Below, in pieces: positions 1-8,230 of a stretch of DNA of 57,302 nt; the stretch's first letter is position 1, and every line of letters starts with the position of its first letter. The notes under the pieces are model-generated. The model did no database searches, was not told the origin of the DNA, and worked only from the letters and a program-made list of their open reading frames with translations. Position numbers and translations under genes: made by a program. Origin of the DNA: Gammaproteobacteria bacterium. GTDB lineage: Bacteria; Pseudomonadota; Gammaproteobacteria; Chromatiales; Chromatiaceae. The stretch covers positions 1-57,302 of the forward strand of contig RZZN01000023.1 in NCBI GenBank assembly GCA_009929855.1. Reading direction: 5' to 3'.

Positions 1-506
1 GTGGGCACCGGCGTTGGCATCGTGATCGTGATACCACCAGCGGTCGTCTCGCCGATGACTGCGGTCGCCTCTCGGTTGCCGAGGATGACCTCAGCGAGTG
101 CGAGCTCGGTGACACCCGGGGACGCGCCGGCCAGGATCGACCACTCGACATTCAGCAGCGCGCCATCCGGGAGGGCCGGGAGCGGGTTCTCGATCGGTGG
201 GGTGAGCAGAATCAGCAGTGTTCCAGGTGTCGAGCCGTTGGTCCTGACCGCATGGGGTGAGAGCGCGGAATCAGCCGTGACCTCGTTGTAGACCAGCCGA
301 GCGGGGTCGTACTGGATGCTGAATTGCATCCCGACCACCGGCCCGGGGGCATCGGCCAGGTTCGCGAATCCGACATCCGTGGTGACGACCTGTCCCGGCG
401 TGCCACTGGCACTGCCCATGACGAGCGTCGGCTGTGCGCAGACCCCGACCCATGGTATCGAGCATAAGAGCAAGAGTCCGGTCCGGTAGACCTGCTTGAT
501 CTTCAT
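1..506 (-). CDS. Secreted cohesin-like domain protein, C-terminus cut by the window edge
   Basis: The reading frame opens at an ATG at 506 and runs off the left edge, so only the first 168 residues are visible. It starts with a typical Sec signal peptide (MKIKQVYRTG, then a hydrophobic stretch ending near VCAQ). The rest looks like a cohesin / carbohydrate-binding beta-sandwich: alternating strands, a G-x-x-V-x-x-x-V-x-F-x-N start, a 'MQFSIQYDPARLVY' segment typical of cohesin strands, and a late 'TAGGITIT' strand. Such domains occur in bacterial surface and exported proteins outside cellulosomes, often with a PEP-CTERM sorting tail, but the C-terminus is not visible. The role is unknown. Domain call fair; function not assignable. 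Confidence 0.55.
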   Translation of the reverse strand, partial: MKIKQVYRTGLLLLCSIPWVGVCAQPTLVMGSASGTPGQVVTTDVGFANLADAPGPVVGMQFSIQYDPARLVYNEVTADSALSPHAVRTNGSTPGTLLILLTPPIENPLPALPDGALLNVEWSILAGASPGVTELALAEVILGNREATAVIGETTAGGITITMPTPVP

Positions 507-725
507 CACTGAATACCCCGTATGCCCGCTGTCATCGAGAAGACATGAACCCAACACTGACGTCAGCTGGTGGGTCGATCATCCTCATCCAAGTATCGCG
601 ATCGAGTATAGATTCCAACGGATGAAACATCCACACCAGCGCATCGGCAGCGCATCGGCCGCTTGGGATGTGGCTTGGGCGGCAACGGCCGACCAGGCAT
701 TGTCAGTCATCGGGGTGATCGTCGC

Positions 726-1349
726 TCATCTGCCCTGGAGCAAGGCGCGATAACCTGGCCAGTCGAAGGCGGGGCCAGGGTCAGTCTTGCGCCCTGGTGC
801 AATATCGCAATGTCCGACGATCCGCGATTCATCGATATGTGGATAGTGCTGCATGATCCGACGTGTACAGTCGACCAGACGCGCATATTGGGCATCGCTG
901 TAGGGGGTGTGGTCGGTCCCTTCCAGCTCGATCCCGATCGAGAAGTCGTTGCAGCCTGTCCGCCCGGCGAAGGACGAGACCCCCGCATGCCAGGCGCGGT
1001 CGGCGCATGCGACATATTGGATCAGCCGTCCATCGCGTCGAATGAGCAGATGGGCGGAGACTCGCAGTCCAGCGATGGCGGCGAAATAGGGGTGGGCCGC
1101 GGGATCGAGACGGTTCAGAAAGAGGTCATCGATCCAATCGCCGGTGAATTGACCCGGTGGCAGGCTGATACTGTGGATGACCAGCAGATCGATCCAGGTG
1201 TCGGGCGGGCGCTCGTCCCGGTTCGGCGAGGGTTGGCGCAGGGCATCGACCAGCCAGCCGGCGTCATCGATCCCGGTGGTCACGTTGAGCTCTGCGAGTG
1301 GGTTCGAGGCCGTGGCGCGCGCGCCTTCATCATGGCTCATTTGGACCAT
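726..1349 (-). CDS. ampD: 1,6-anhydro-N-acetylmuramyl-L-alanine amidase AmpD
   Basis: This is a cytoplasmic zinc amidase that cleaves the stem peptide from anhydro-muropeptides during peptidoglycan recycling. In species with AmpR/AmpC it also lowers beta-lactamase induction. The N-acetylmuramoyl-L-alanine amidase type 2 fold is clear. Zinc ligands are H59 (LLVIHSIS), H180 (IVGHCDIAPGRK) and D190 (TDPGPAFDW), with catalytic E141 (GIELEG) and K188. It has 207 residues against about 185 in E. coli; the first 20 or so look dispensable. M4 at 1340 has a better-placed GGGGATGG ahead of it and may be the true start. It is divergent from nadC, the same ampD/nadC pairing as in enterobacteria and pseudomonads. 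Confidence 0.93.
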   Translation of the reverse strand: MVQMSHDEGARATASNPLAELNVTTGIDDAGWLVDALRQPSPNRDERPPDTWIDLLVIHSISLPPGQFTGDWIDDLFLNRLDPAAHPYFAAIAGLRVSAHLLIRRDGRLIQYVACADRAWHAGVSSFAGRTGCNDFSIGIELEGTDHTPYSDAQYARLVDCTRRIMQHYPHIDESRIVGHCDIAPGRKTDPGPAFDWPGYRALLQGR

Positions 1350-1496
1350 CCCCGCGCGCCGTCCAGCCCCAACGCGTCAGCCCCCTTGAATCGAGGATGA
1401 CACCACTCATGCCATTGCATACCATCATCCCATTGATCTCAACTCATCACGTCTTGCCTAGCCACGCCAGCGCGCGGCCACTCCGGAGTCATCTCG

Positions 1497-2399
1497 ATGT
1501 CTGAATCCACCCCGAGCGGGGCGCGCCCCCCTCTGCCCGATCCCGCGCTGATCGAATCGCATGCCAGGGCGGCCCTGCTCGAGGATGTCGGCAGCGGCGA
1601 TCTCACCGCGGCGCTTGTGCCGCCACACCAGCAGGGACGCGCCGAGCTGATCACCCGCGAATCGGCGATCCTCTGCGGTTGCGCCTGGTTCGAGGCGGTC
1701 TATCGACTGCTCGATCCCGCCATCCTCATCGAGTGGGATGCCGCCGACGGTGACCGTCTCCAGCCTGGCCAGCGTCTGGCGCTCATTCGTGGCCCGGCGG
1801 CCGCGCTCCTGACCGGCGAGCGCACCGCAATGAATTATCTGCAGATCCTCTCGGGTACGGCAACCCGTGCCGCGGCCTATGCCGAAGCGGTGGCCGATCT
1901 GCCGGTCATGGTGCTGGATACACGCAAGACGCTTCCTGGTCTGCGCATTCAGCAGAAATACGCGATCGCCTGTGGCGGTTGTCACAATCAGCGCATCGGC
2001 CTCTTCGACGGTATCCTGATCAAGGAGAATCACATCCTGGCCGCCGGATCCATCCCGGCGGCACTCGCCGCGGCCGCGGCGCTCGGCGCTGGCGTGTCGA
2101 TCCAGATCGAGGTCGAGTCGCTCGAAGAGCTCGCCATCGCACTGCGGGCCGGCGCCCGCGCGGTCCTGCTCGACAACTTCTCGCTGGCCGACCTGCGCGC
2201 GGCGGTCGCGCTCAATGCCGGCCGTGCCAGTCTCGAGGCCTCGGGCGGGATCACGCTGCATGGCATCCGCGCGATCGCCGAGACCGGTGTCGATCGCATC
2301 TCGGTGGGCGCCTTGACCAAGGATGTCAATGCGCTCGACCTGTCGATGCGTTTCGTGGCCCTCAGCTCGGTGGGTCCGGGAGGAGCTTGCCGGGATTGA
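1497..2399 (+). CDS. nadC: Nicotinate-nucleotide pyrophosphorylase (quinolinate phosphoribosyltransferase)
   Basis: NadC converts quinolinate and PRPP to nicotinate mononucleotide, CO2 and PPi in de novo NAD synthesis. The 300-residue length matches the family (E. coli 297). Visible signatures are the N-terminal 'ALLEDVGSGDLTAAL', the 'LDTRKTLPGLR' PRPP/quinolinate loop, 'GGCHNQRIGLFDGILIKENH' and the C-terminal barrel segment 'EASGGITLHGIRAIAETGVD'. The ATG at 1497 has GGAG 9 nt upstream. The last 38 nt overlap tail-to-tail with the FAD oxidase gene on the other strand, so each C-terminus lies in the other gene's antisense. Confidence 0.96.
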   Translation: MSESTPSGARPPLPDPALIESHARAALLEDVGSGDLTAALVPPHQQGRAELITRESAILCGCAWFEAVYRLLDPAILIEWDAADGDRLQPGQRLALIRGPAAALLTGERTAMNYLQILSGTATRAAAYAEAVADLPVMVLDTRKTLPGLRIQQKYAIACGGCHNQRIGLFDGILIKENHILAAGSIPAALAAAAALGAGVSIQIEVESLEELAIALRAGARAVLLDNFSLADLRAAVALNAGRASLEASGGITLHGIRAIAETGVDRISVGALTKDVNALDLSMRFVALSSVGPGGACRD

Positions 2400-3756
2400 G
2401 GATCCCGGCCGGATCGAATTGCGTCTTGATGGCACGCATCAAGTCGAGCGCGGGCGTGGCGATCTCGCGATCGATGAAGTCGCGTTTCGCCAGGCCGATG
2501 CCGTGCTCGCCCGAGAGTGTGCCGCCGAGCGCGAGGACCAGACTGAACACCTGATCCAGACAATGCTCGGCATTGGCCATCTGACGCGCGTCATCTGGGT
2601 CGATGAGTAGGTTGACATGGATGTTGCCGTTGCCGGCATGTCCGAAATTGACGATCGAGATCCCGCTCTCGCGCGACAGTCGCTGGAGACCCTCGATCAA
2701 CTCACCCATGCGCGAGACCGGAACCACGACATCCTCGTTGATCTTCTTCGGCGCGATATGGCGCAAGGCCGGGGAGAGCGCCTTGCGGGTCTTCCAGAGT
2801 GCATTGACCTCGGCGGTGGACGCGGCCAGGCGCAGCTCCACGAGCCCGGTGACACGGGCGGCATCGGCGACCGCGTTGGCAGCCGACGCAAGACAGGCCG
2901 CGGGACCATCGACCTCGATCATGAGCAGCGCGCCGACGCCGTCCGGCAGGTCGATCCCCGCATAGCCCTGAACGGTGTGCAATGCGGCGGCATCCATGAT
3001 CTCCAGTGCGCAGGGAATGATCGGCTGGGCCATGATGGCCGCGACCGCGGCCGCGGCCGCGTGGATGTCGGCGTAGGCGGCGCGCAGTGTCTGCTTGGCC
3101 TCGGGGCGTGGGGTCAGGCGGAGTGTGGCCTCGGTGATCAAGGCCAGGGTGCCCTCCGAGCCGATGATCAGGCGCGTGAGGTCATAGCCGACGACACCCT
3201 TGGTGGTCAGCACGCCGGTGCGCAGACGCTCGCCCCGGCCGTCGATGGCGACCAGGCCGAGCGTGTTCTCGCGCGGCGTTCCGTACTTGACCGCCCGCGG
3301 TCCAGCCGAGTTGTGCGCGAGATTGCCACCGATGGTGCAGCCGGCCGCGCTGGTCGGATCCGGTGGCCAGAAGAATCCATGGGCGCCGAGCGCTTGTTGA
3401 AGCTGCTCATTGATCACGCCCGGCTGGACGATGGCCAGCCGATCGTCCGGCACGATCTTGAGGATCCGATCCATGCGCTCGAATGAGATCTGGATCCCGC
3501 CGCGCTCGGGCACGCAGGCGCCGGTCGTACCGGTGCCGCGCCCACGGGCCGTCAAGGGGATGCCGGCGTCACGGCAGAGCTTGGTCAGTGCGATGATCTG
3601 CGCTTCGGAGCTGGCGCTCACCACGGCCCACGGCAAGGCGTGGCGTCGACTGTTGTCGCCACCGTAGGGCCAACAATCGGCCGGATCGGTCAGGAGGTTG
3701 GCGGCGCCGACGATCCGTTTCAGCTCGGCCCGCACGCCAGGCGACCAATCAGCCAT
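2362..3756 (-). CDS. FAD-linked oxidase of the GlcD / D-lactate dehydrogenase family
   Basis: A 464-residue flavoprotein of the vanillyl-alcohol-oxidase fold. It has an N-terminal FAD_binding_4 domain (RGRGTGTTGACVPERGG; later GGNLAHNSAGPRAVKYG) and a C-terminal FAD-oxidase C domain with 'FGHAGNGNIHVNLL' and 'GTLSGEHGIGLAKRDFI'. Relatives oxidise glycolate (GlcD), D-lactate (cytochrome-linked Dld) or D-2-hydroxyglutarate; the sequence alone does not decide. Glycolate oxidation would suit a Calvin-cycle autotroph, but no glcE/glcF lies nearby. The ATG at 3756 is chosen because it starts the family-like N-terminus and overlaps the TGA of the upstream lipoprotein gene, implying translational coupling. 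It converges on nadC with a 38-nt overlap. Confidence 0.85.
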   Translation of the reverse strand: MADWSPGVRAELKRIVGAANLLTDPADCWPYGGDNSRRHALPWAVVSASSEAQIIALTKLCRDAGIPLTARGRGTGTTGACVPERGGIQISFERMDRILKIVPDDRLAIVQPGVINEQLQQALGAHGFFWPPDPTSAAGCTIGGNLAHNSAGPRAVKYGTPRENTLGLVAIDGRGERLRTGVLTTKGVVGYDLTRLIIGSEGTLALITEATLRLTPRPEAKQTLRAAYADIHAAAAAVAAIMAQPIIPCALEIMDAAALHTVQGYAGIDLPDGVGALLMIEVDGPAACLASAANAVADAARVTGLVELRLAASTAEVNALWKTRKALSPALRHIAPKKINEDVVVPVSRMGELIEGLQRLSRESGISIVNFGHAGNGNIHVNLLIDPDDARQMANAEHCLDQVFSLVLALGGTLSGEHGIGLAKRDFIDREIATPALDLMRAIKTQFDPAGILNPGKLLPDPPS

Positions 3757-4444
3757 GGGAGGGGAAATCCTCGAACAGCCGCACCACCCGTGCCACGCCA
3801 GGAACATAGCGGGCCTTTTCGGTGGCCGCATTGGCCTCCTCTGGTCTGAGCCGGCCCATGAGATAGACGACACCGCTCTCGGTGACCACCTTCACGCGGG
3901 TCGGATCGAACTCGGGCAGCTTGATGCCCAGGAGGGCGGCCTTGACCTGCGCGGTGATATAGGTGTCCTCGCTCTGCCGCGATAGGCTTGCGCGGGGGCC
4001 GACCGCGACCTCGTCGACGACGCGTGCCACCTTGGGTTGGCGGCTGACCAGATCGGCCGCGCGCCGCGCCAGCTCGGTGGTGTCGGCCTGACCGGTGAGC
4101 AGGGCGGTGCGGTTGTAGCTGGTGATCGAGATCCGCGTGCCGCCACGCAGCTCCTGATCGCCCAGGAGGGCGCTCATGGCCATGAGCTCGATCTGTTGGT
4201 CATCGAGGATCGCATCCGGGCTGCGCCGATCGTGTATCGTGGATGCGGCGCCAACCGCCGCGCCGCCGATGAGCAGTGGCGTGCAACCGCTCGTCGCGAG
4301 GATCGCGAGCAGGGCGAGCAGGGCGAGCAGCGGGGCCGCCAAGCACGTGCGAGCAGGCGCGTGAAGCTTGGAAGCTGGCGCGGCGGTGTGCCGGCATCGC
4401 GGATGGGGATGGATTGGGAGATCAGGGCTCGGTCGTGAAGGCAT
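3749..4444 (-). CDS. dolP: BON-domain outer-membrane lipoprotein, DolP (YraP)-like
   Basis: Two BON domains follow a lipoprotein signal peptide whose lipobox reads 'ATSGC'. BON1 is around residues 85-150 (ISITSYNRTALLTGQ... VARVVDEV) and BON2 around 160-225 (VKVVTESGVVYLMGRL... VARVVRLFEDF). E. coli DolP/YraP is an outer-membrane lipoprotein that binds anionic phospholipid at division sites and supports envelope integrity. The context yraN-lpoA upstream matches the E. coli lpoA-yraN-diaA-dolP order, but diaA is absent. The n-region before the hydrophobic core is unusually long (about 32 residues) and lacks an internal Met, so the start is not certain. The gene overlaps yraN by 23 nt. Confidence 0.85.
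   Translation of the reverse strand: MPSRPSPDLPIHPHPRCRHTAAPASKLHAPARTCLAAPLLALLALLAILATSGCTPLLIGGAAVGAASTIHDRRSPDAILDDQQIELMAMSALLGDQELRGGTRISITSYNRTALLTGQADTTELARRAADLVSRQPKVARVVDEVAVGPRASLSRQSEDTYITAQVKAALLGIKLPEFDPTRVKVVTESGVVYLMGRLRPEEANAATEKARYVPGVARVVRLFEDFPSHG
4305..4331 (+). repeat. Three tandem 9-bp units inside the DolP signal peptide
   Basis: The plus strand carries GCGAGCAGG, GCGAGCAGG, GCGAGCAGC end to end. On the coding (minus) strand they give a repeating Leu-Leu-Ala hydrophobic core. Gain or loss of a unit would lengthen or shorten the core by three residues without a frameshift. Confidence 0.8.
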
Positions 4445-4811
4445 GTTTGATCCACTCGATACGATCTTCGCCGCTGATGGCGACGACGTCGAAACGACAG
4501 GGTAACAGAGTCGGGTGACCCAATAGATAGTGATTGGCGGCGGCCGTCAGTCGCCGCTGTTTACGGTGGTCGACCGTGGCGGCCGCCGTGCCGAAGCGCT
4601 CACTGTGGCGATAGCGGACCTCGATGAAGACCAGGGTGGCGCCATCGCGCATGATCAGATCGATCTCGCCCATACGGCAGCGATGATTGCGAGCCACCAG
4701 ACGCAGACCCTGGCGGCACAGGAATGACTCGGCGAGCTGCTCCTTGGCGGTACCGAGTGCGCGTGTCGAGACTCTTGGTCCGGCCGGTGGCCGGCCTCCC
4801 GTCTTGCTCAT
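4422..4811 (-). CDS. yraN: UPF0102 family protein YraN
   Basis: A 129-residue protein of the UPF0102 family, a predicted restriction-endonuclease-like fold with no settled function. The core shows the nuclease-type pattern G-E-I-D-L-I (residues about 48-53) followed by 'LVFIEVRYRHSERFG', that is D...ExR in place of the usual ExK. Length and order fit E. coli YraN (131 aa). It overlaps lpoA by 4 nt (stop/start) and dolP by 23 nt, so lpoA-yraN-dolP and the FAD oxidase gene probably share one transcript. Confidence 0.88.
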   Translation of the reverse strand: MSKTGGRPPAGPRVSTRALGTAKEQLAESFLCRQGLRLVARNHRCRMGEIDLIMRDGATLVFIEVRYRHSERFGTAAATVDHRKQRRLTAAANHYLLGHPTLLPCRFDVVAISGEDRIEWIKHAFTTEP

Positions 4812-6649
4812 GGCGGGGGCGGTGTCGTGGCGGTCTGGGTCGTGATCTCAGCGACCTCTTGCACGGCGCTCTCGGTGAAGCGGGCGAGCGCGAGCTGGCG
4901 CTGGACTCGACCCAGCGTGTCGAGGGAGAGTCCGCCGGTCTGTCCCGGATAGAAGGCACCTGGGTGTCGGGCCAGGCCGGTCAATCGCGGCGTGATCCGG
5001 TAGGCGTCGATCCCCATGGCGTAGAGTCGCGCCAGCGGGTTGGCGACCGTGAATGAGGCGCCGCTCAGTTGCCGCCGCGACAGTGAGCCGCTGCCGCTCT
5101 GGTCGATCATCCAGGGGACATCGACGAACCAGAGACCGGCGAGCACCGCGTCGCGCGCCGGATCGAAAACACCTGAATAGACGTGTGAGGTGGAGATGAC
5201 GGTCAATGAGGGCGCGCTGAGGCGGATGCGGGGGTAGGTCTGGTAGGCCAGCTCCGGGGTCGCGACCAGGAACAGGACCTGTGCGGCGGTGTCGCCCACG
5301 AGCATATCGATCGTTTTATCCTGACGTCGCGCGGTTGGGTTGTAGGTCGACTGGCCGTTGAGGATTCCGCCCAGCCGCTGCCAGCGATCGCGGAAGGCGC
5401 TCGCTAGACGTTCGCCCCATGCCCCCTCGGGATAGAGGATGAGTGCACGCTTCAACCCCATGGCCGACGCCTTGGTGGCTGCCTCCGCGGCCTCGTTCTC
5501 GGGCGAGAGCGCGAATTGGAACAGATTCTCCGCCGGGGGGCTGTCGCGTGTCGTCCGATTGAGGGCCAGGGTTGGCACGGCGAGTGCCGGGCCGGCGGCC
5601 AGGCGATCGACCGATTCCTTCTCCAGAGGACCGACCACATAGTCGGCACCCTCAGCGACTGCGCGTGCATGACCGGCCAACACGCGCGCGGCGTTGCTGC
5701 TGTCGATGAACACGAGCCTCGGCGGTTGACCGCTCGTGTCGGCGGTGCGCGCAGCCTCGATCCCTTCGCGCACAGCGGTCGCGGCGGCCGAGAAGCGCCC
5801 GCTGCTGGGCAACATCACGGTCAGCGTATCATCGCTCCCATAGCCGCCAGTGAGCATCGCGGCATAGGCGTGTGCCAGCCGCGGGTGCATTTGGCCGATG
5901 CGCTGACCGCGGGTCTGGAGGAAGCGGCGCTGCAGCTCGGCTGGATCGTCACTGACCTCGCGGGTGATCAAGGCGATCTCGGCCCAGCCCGCGAGTGTGT
6001 CCCCACCATTCCTGAGCTCGCGGAGGGTCGCCGGGCTGACCTGACTCAGGGTGGAGAGGATCGAGACCTGATTGAGCAAGCGTGATTCGTCGTCATCGAG
6101 TAGTCTGTCGAGCTGCGCCAGCGAGCGAGCCGCATCGCTTGGCGCATTGGCGAGGCGCTGCGCCGCGGCCAGGGTGGCGAGCCGTTGGACCTTCATGGTC
6201 TTGGGGAGGATGGGTGTCTGCATCGATTGCAGACGTCGGATCGCGTCGCTGGGACGCCCGTCCAGCAGGGCCAGCTCGGCCTCGCTCAGATGGAGCTGCT
6301 CGCGCTGGCCGATGGTGAGACGTGGACGCTCGATCTGGCCGCTGACCTGCTGTGCGCTGGCGGTGTCGCCGGCCGCGAGGTGCGCGCGTACTGCCTTGAG
6401 CTGGAGCTGCTCACGGGCCGGTGATGAGGCCCCGCGCGCGATCTCGAGATAGGCCTCGGCGGCCTCGCTGATCTTGCCCTGGGCCGCGAGTGCATCGGCC
6501 TGGCGGAGTGATTCACCCGCGACGGTCGCGAGCAGCTGGCTCTCCTCCCGCGCGAGGTCGCCGGCGCAGCCGCCGAGCAGGAGTGCGGCAAGCAGGCTCA
6601 CGATCACCAGCGGATTGGACAGCGCAGGGCGGGCGGCGCGATGCTTCAT
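4808..6649 (-). CDS. lpoA: Penicillin-binding protein activator LpoA (LppC family lipoprotein)
   Basis: An outer-membrane lipoprotein that, in E. coli, reaches through the periplasm to activate PBP1A. The ATG at 6649 is preferred over an upstream TTG because it gives a clean lipoprotein signal (MKHRAARPAL... with lipobox LLGGC) and has AAGGA 7 nt upstream. The N-terminal half (residues about 35-260) is TPR-like helices rich in Ala/Leu/Gln. The C-terminal half (about 285-600) is the periplasmic-binding-protein-like LppC domain: 'TVMLPSSGRFSAAATAVREG', 'YVVGPLEKESVDRL', 'ALILYPEGAWGERLASAF'. It is divergent from rsmI, only 37 nt away, as in E. coli yraL/lpoA. Confidence 0.9.
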   Translation of the reverse strand: MKHRAARPALSNPLVIVSLLAALLLGGCAGDLAREESQLLATVAGESLRQADALAAQGKISEAAEAYLEIARGASSPAREQLQLKAVRAHLAAGDTASAQQVSGQIERPRLTIGQREQLHLSEAELALLDGRPSDAIRRLQSMQTPILPKTMKVQRLATLAAAQRLANAPSDAARSLAQLDRLLDDDESRLLNQVSILSTLSQVSPATLRELRNGGDTLAGWAEIALITREVSDDPAELQRRFLQTRGQRIGQMHPRLAHAYAAMLTGGYGSDDTLTVMLPSSGRFSAAATAVREGIEAARTADTSGQPPRLVFIDSSNAARVLAGHARAVAEGADYVVGPLEKESVDRLAAGPALAVPTLALNRTTRDSPPAENLFQFALSPENEAAEAATKASAMGLKRALILYPEGAWGERLASAFRDRWQRLGGILNGQSTYNPTARRQDKTIDMLVGDTAAQVLFLVATPELAYQTYPRIRLSAPSLTVISTSHVYSGVFDPARDAVLAGLWFVDVPWMIDQSGSGSLSRRQLSGASFTVANPLARLYAMGIDAYRITPRLTGLARHPGAFYPGQTGGLSLDTLGRVQRQLALARFTESAVQEVAEITTQTATTPPPP

Positions 6650-6686
6650 CTTGATCCTTTCCGATTCAGAGTTTTGGGAGGTTGGA

Positions 6687-7556
6687 GTGTCAGAACGCAG
6701 AGGGGTACTATACGTAGTCGCCACGCCGATCGGCAATCTCGGCGATATGACGGATCGTGCCCGCAGGGTCTTGGCGGATGTCGACCTGATCGCCGCCGAG
6801 GATACGCGTCAGACGCGTCGGCTCCTCACCCACTTCGGCATCTCGGCGAAACTCGTCGCCTACCATGATCATAACGAGCGCAGTGTCGCGCCGCGACTCA
6901 TCGCCGAGCTCGAGTCCGGGCGCGATCTCGCGCTGGTCTCCAACGCGGGTACGCCCCTGATCAGCGACCCTGGTTTCAATCTCGTCGCCGCGGCCCGTGA
7001 GCACGGCTTGGTCGTGTCCCCCATCCCAGGCCCGAGCGCGGTCATCTGCGCGCTCGCAGCGGCGGGTCTACCGACCGACCGGTTTCTGTTCTTGGGTTTT
7101 GCGCCGCGCACGGCCGCGAAGCGACGTGTCTGGCTGGAGGCGCTCGCGGCCGAGCCGGGTACCCTGATCCTCTATGAGAGTGGTCAACGTGTGGTCGAGA
7201 CACTGCGCGATCTTGGCCTTTGTCTAGGGGCGTCGCGGCGCGTCGTGATCGCGCGCGAGCTGACCAAGCGCTTCGAGACCTTTTTGACCGGATCCCCCAT
7301 CGACCTGGCCGAGCAACTCTCCGCCGCCGCCGAGCAGCGGCTGGGCGAGCTGGTCATCCTGGTGGCTGGGCATGGTGACGCCACGCCGGATGACAGTCGC
7401 GAGCAGACGCGGGTGTTGCGGGTCCTGGCCGAGTCCTTGCCGCTTGCCCAGGCGGTCACGCTAGCGGCCCGCTTGACCGGCGCGAAGAAGAACGCGCTCT
7501 ATCGCCTCGCGCTCGAGCTGGGCCTGGATACAGCCCCGCGGGGGGCTGGGGACTGA
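6687..7556 (+). CDS. rsmI: 16S rRNA (cytidine-1402-2'-O)-methyltransferase RsmI
   Basis: RsmI uses SAM to 2'-O-methylate C1402 in the 16S rRNA P-site region. The tetrapyrrole-methylase fold is plain: 'LYVVATPIGNLGDMTDRARR' at the start, 'DLIAAEDTRQTRRLL', 'LVSNAGTPLISDPGF' and 'SPIPGPSAVICALAAAGLP'. The open frame runs far upstream, but the GTG at 6687 is chosen because it begins the family N-terminus and has GGGAGG 5 nt upstream. This gives 289 residues (E. coli 286). It is divergent from lpoA and followed by rnpB. Confidence 0.94.
   Translation: MSERRGVLYVVATPIGNLGDMTDRARRVLADVDLIAAEDTRQTRRLLTHFGISAKLVAYHDHNERSVAPRLIAELESGRDLALVSNAGTPLISDPGFNLVAAAREHGLVVSPIPGPSAVICALAAAGLPTDRFLFLGFAPRTAAKRRVWLEALAAEPGTLILYESGQRVVETLRDLGLCLGASRRVVIARELTKRFETFLTGSPIDLAEQLSAAAEQRLGELVILVAGHGDATPDDSREQTRVLRVLAESLPLAQAVTLAARLTGAKKNALYRLALELGLDTAPRGAGD
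6708..6736 (-). promoter_or_regulatory. Candidate sigma70 promoter for lpoA, lying inside rsmI
   Basis: On the minus strand TTGCCG (6736-6731), a 17-nt spacer and TATAGT (6713-6708) match 4/6 and 5/6 of the consensus. Transcription would start near 6700, about 50 nt before the lpoA ATG. Because the lpoA-rsmI gap is only 37 nt, a promoter within the rsmI 5' coding region is expected. Confidence 0.4.
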
Positions 7557-7613
7557 TGCCGGCACCAGCGCTTGGGCAGGTGATCTGCAGCAGACCAGCG
7601 GGCGAGTCTGCCG

Positions 7614-7619
7614 TATACT
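7614..7619 (+). promoter_or_regulatory. Probable -10 element of the rnpB promoter
   Basis: TATACT lies about 10 nt before the inferred 5' end of RNase P RNA, the right distance for a -10 box. No convincing -35 hexamer is seen 16-18 nt upstream, so strength and regulation cannot be judged. Confidence 0.4.
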
Positions 7620-7628
7620 CAGGTCTTG

Positions 7629-8000
7629 GGAGTCGGCCGGACAGTCGCGCTCGCCGCCACGCGGCGGGGGAGGAAAGTCCGGGCTCCGCAGGGCAGGGTG
7701 CCAGGTAACGCCTGGGGGGCGCGAGCCCACGGAAAGTGCCACAGAAAAGATACCGCCGACCCCGTCGACCTGACGGGAGGTAAGGGTGAAATGGTGCGGT
7801 AAGAGCGCACCGCGCGGCTGGCAACAGCAGTGGCAGGGTAAACCCCACCCGGAGCAAGACCAAATAGGGGGGCAGGCGGCCTTGGCCGCAGCGCGTGGCC
7901 CGCGCGTGCTCCCGGGTCGGTCGCTCGAGGCGCGTGGTGACGCGCGTCCTAGATGAATGACTGTCCACGACAGAACCCGGCTTACAGGCCGGCTCCCATC
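7629..8000 (+). ncRNA. rnpB: RNase P RNA, bacterial class A
   Basis: This is the catalytic RNA that matures tRNA 5' ends. Universally conserved blocks are all present and in order: 'GAGGAAAGTCCGGGCTCC' (CR-I) near 7669, 'ACGGAAAGTGCCACAGAAA' near 7730, 'AGGTAAGGGTGAAA' near 7780, 'GGTAAACCCCACC' near 7838, 'AGCAAGACCAAATA' near 7853, and 'AGATGAATGACTGTCCACGACAGAACCCGGCTTA' split across 7951-7984. The terminal P1 helix pairs GAGTCGGCC (7630-7638) with GGCCGGCTC (7988-7996), which fixes the ends to within a few nt. No clear intrinsic terminator follows. Confidence 0.97.
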
Positions 8001-8191
8001 CCCTTCAGGCGCCCGTGCCCGCGCCCGGTCTCAGGACTGGACGTCTCCCTAGATTGTTCTCCATGGCTCACTCGGATTAGAGCTTCAGCGTCTAGCGTCC
8101 TGAATATGCACGGAGGAGGCGACATTGATACGTAACTTCCCTAAGGTGCGTTAAGTCGCTGACTCAAAGAGCATTTGATCCAGTGTTTGCC

Positions 8192-8220
8192 TTGACGATG
8201 TCTGAAGAGGCATCTAAGAT
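8192..8220 (+). promoter_or_regulatory. Promoter of the dcw cluster (Pmra)
   Basis: TTGACG (8192-8197), a 17-nt spacer and TAAGAT (8215-8220) form a strong sigma70 match immediately upstream of the MraZ boxes. The predicted start site near 8227 puts the operator just downstream of the -10, a good place for repression. The DNA from 8001 to 8190 shows no other clear feature. Confidence 0.7.
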
Positions 8221-8230
8221 GAAGATGAGG

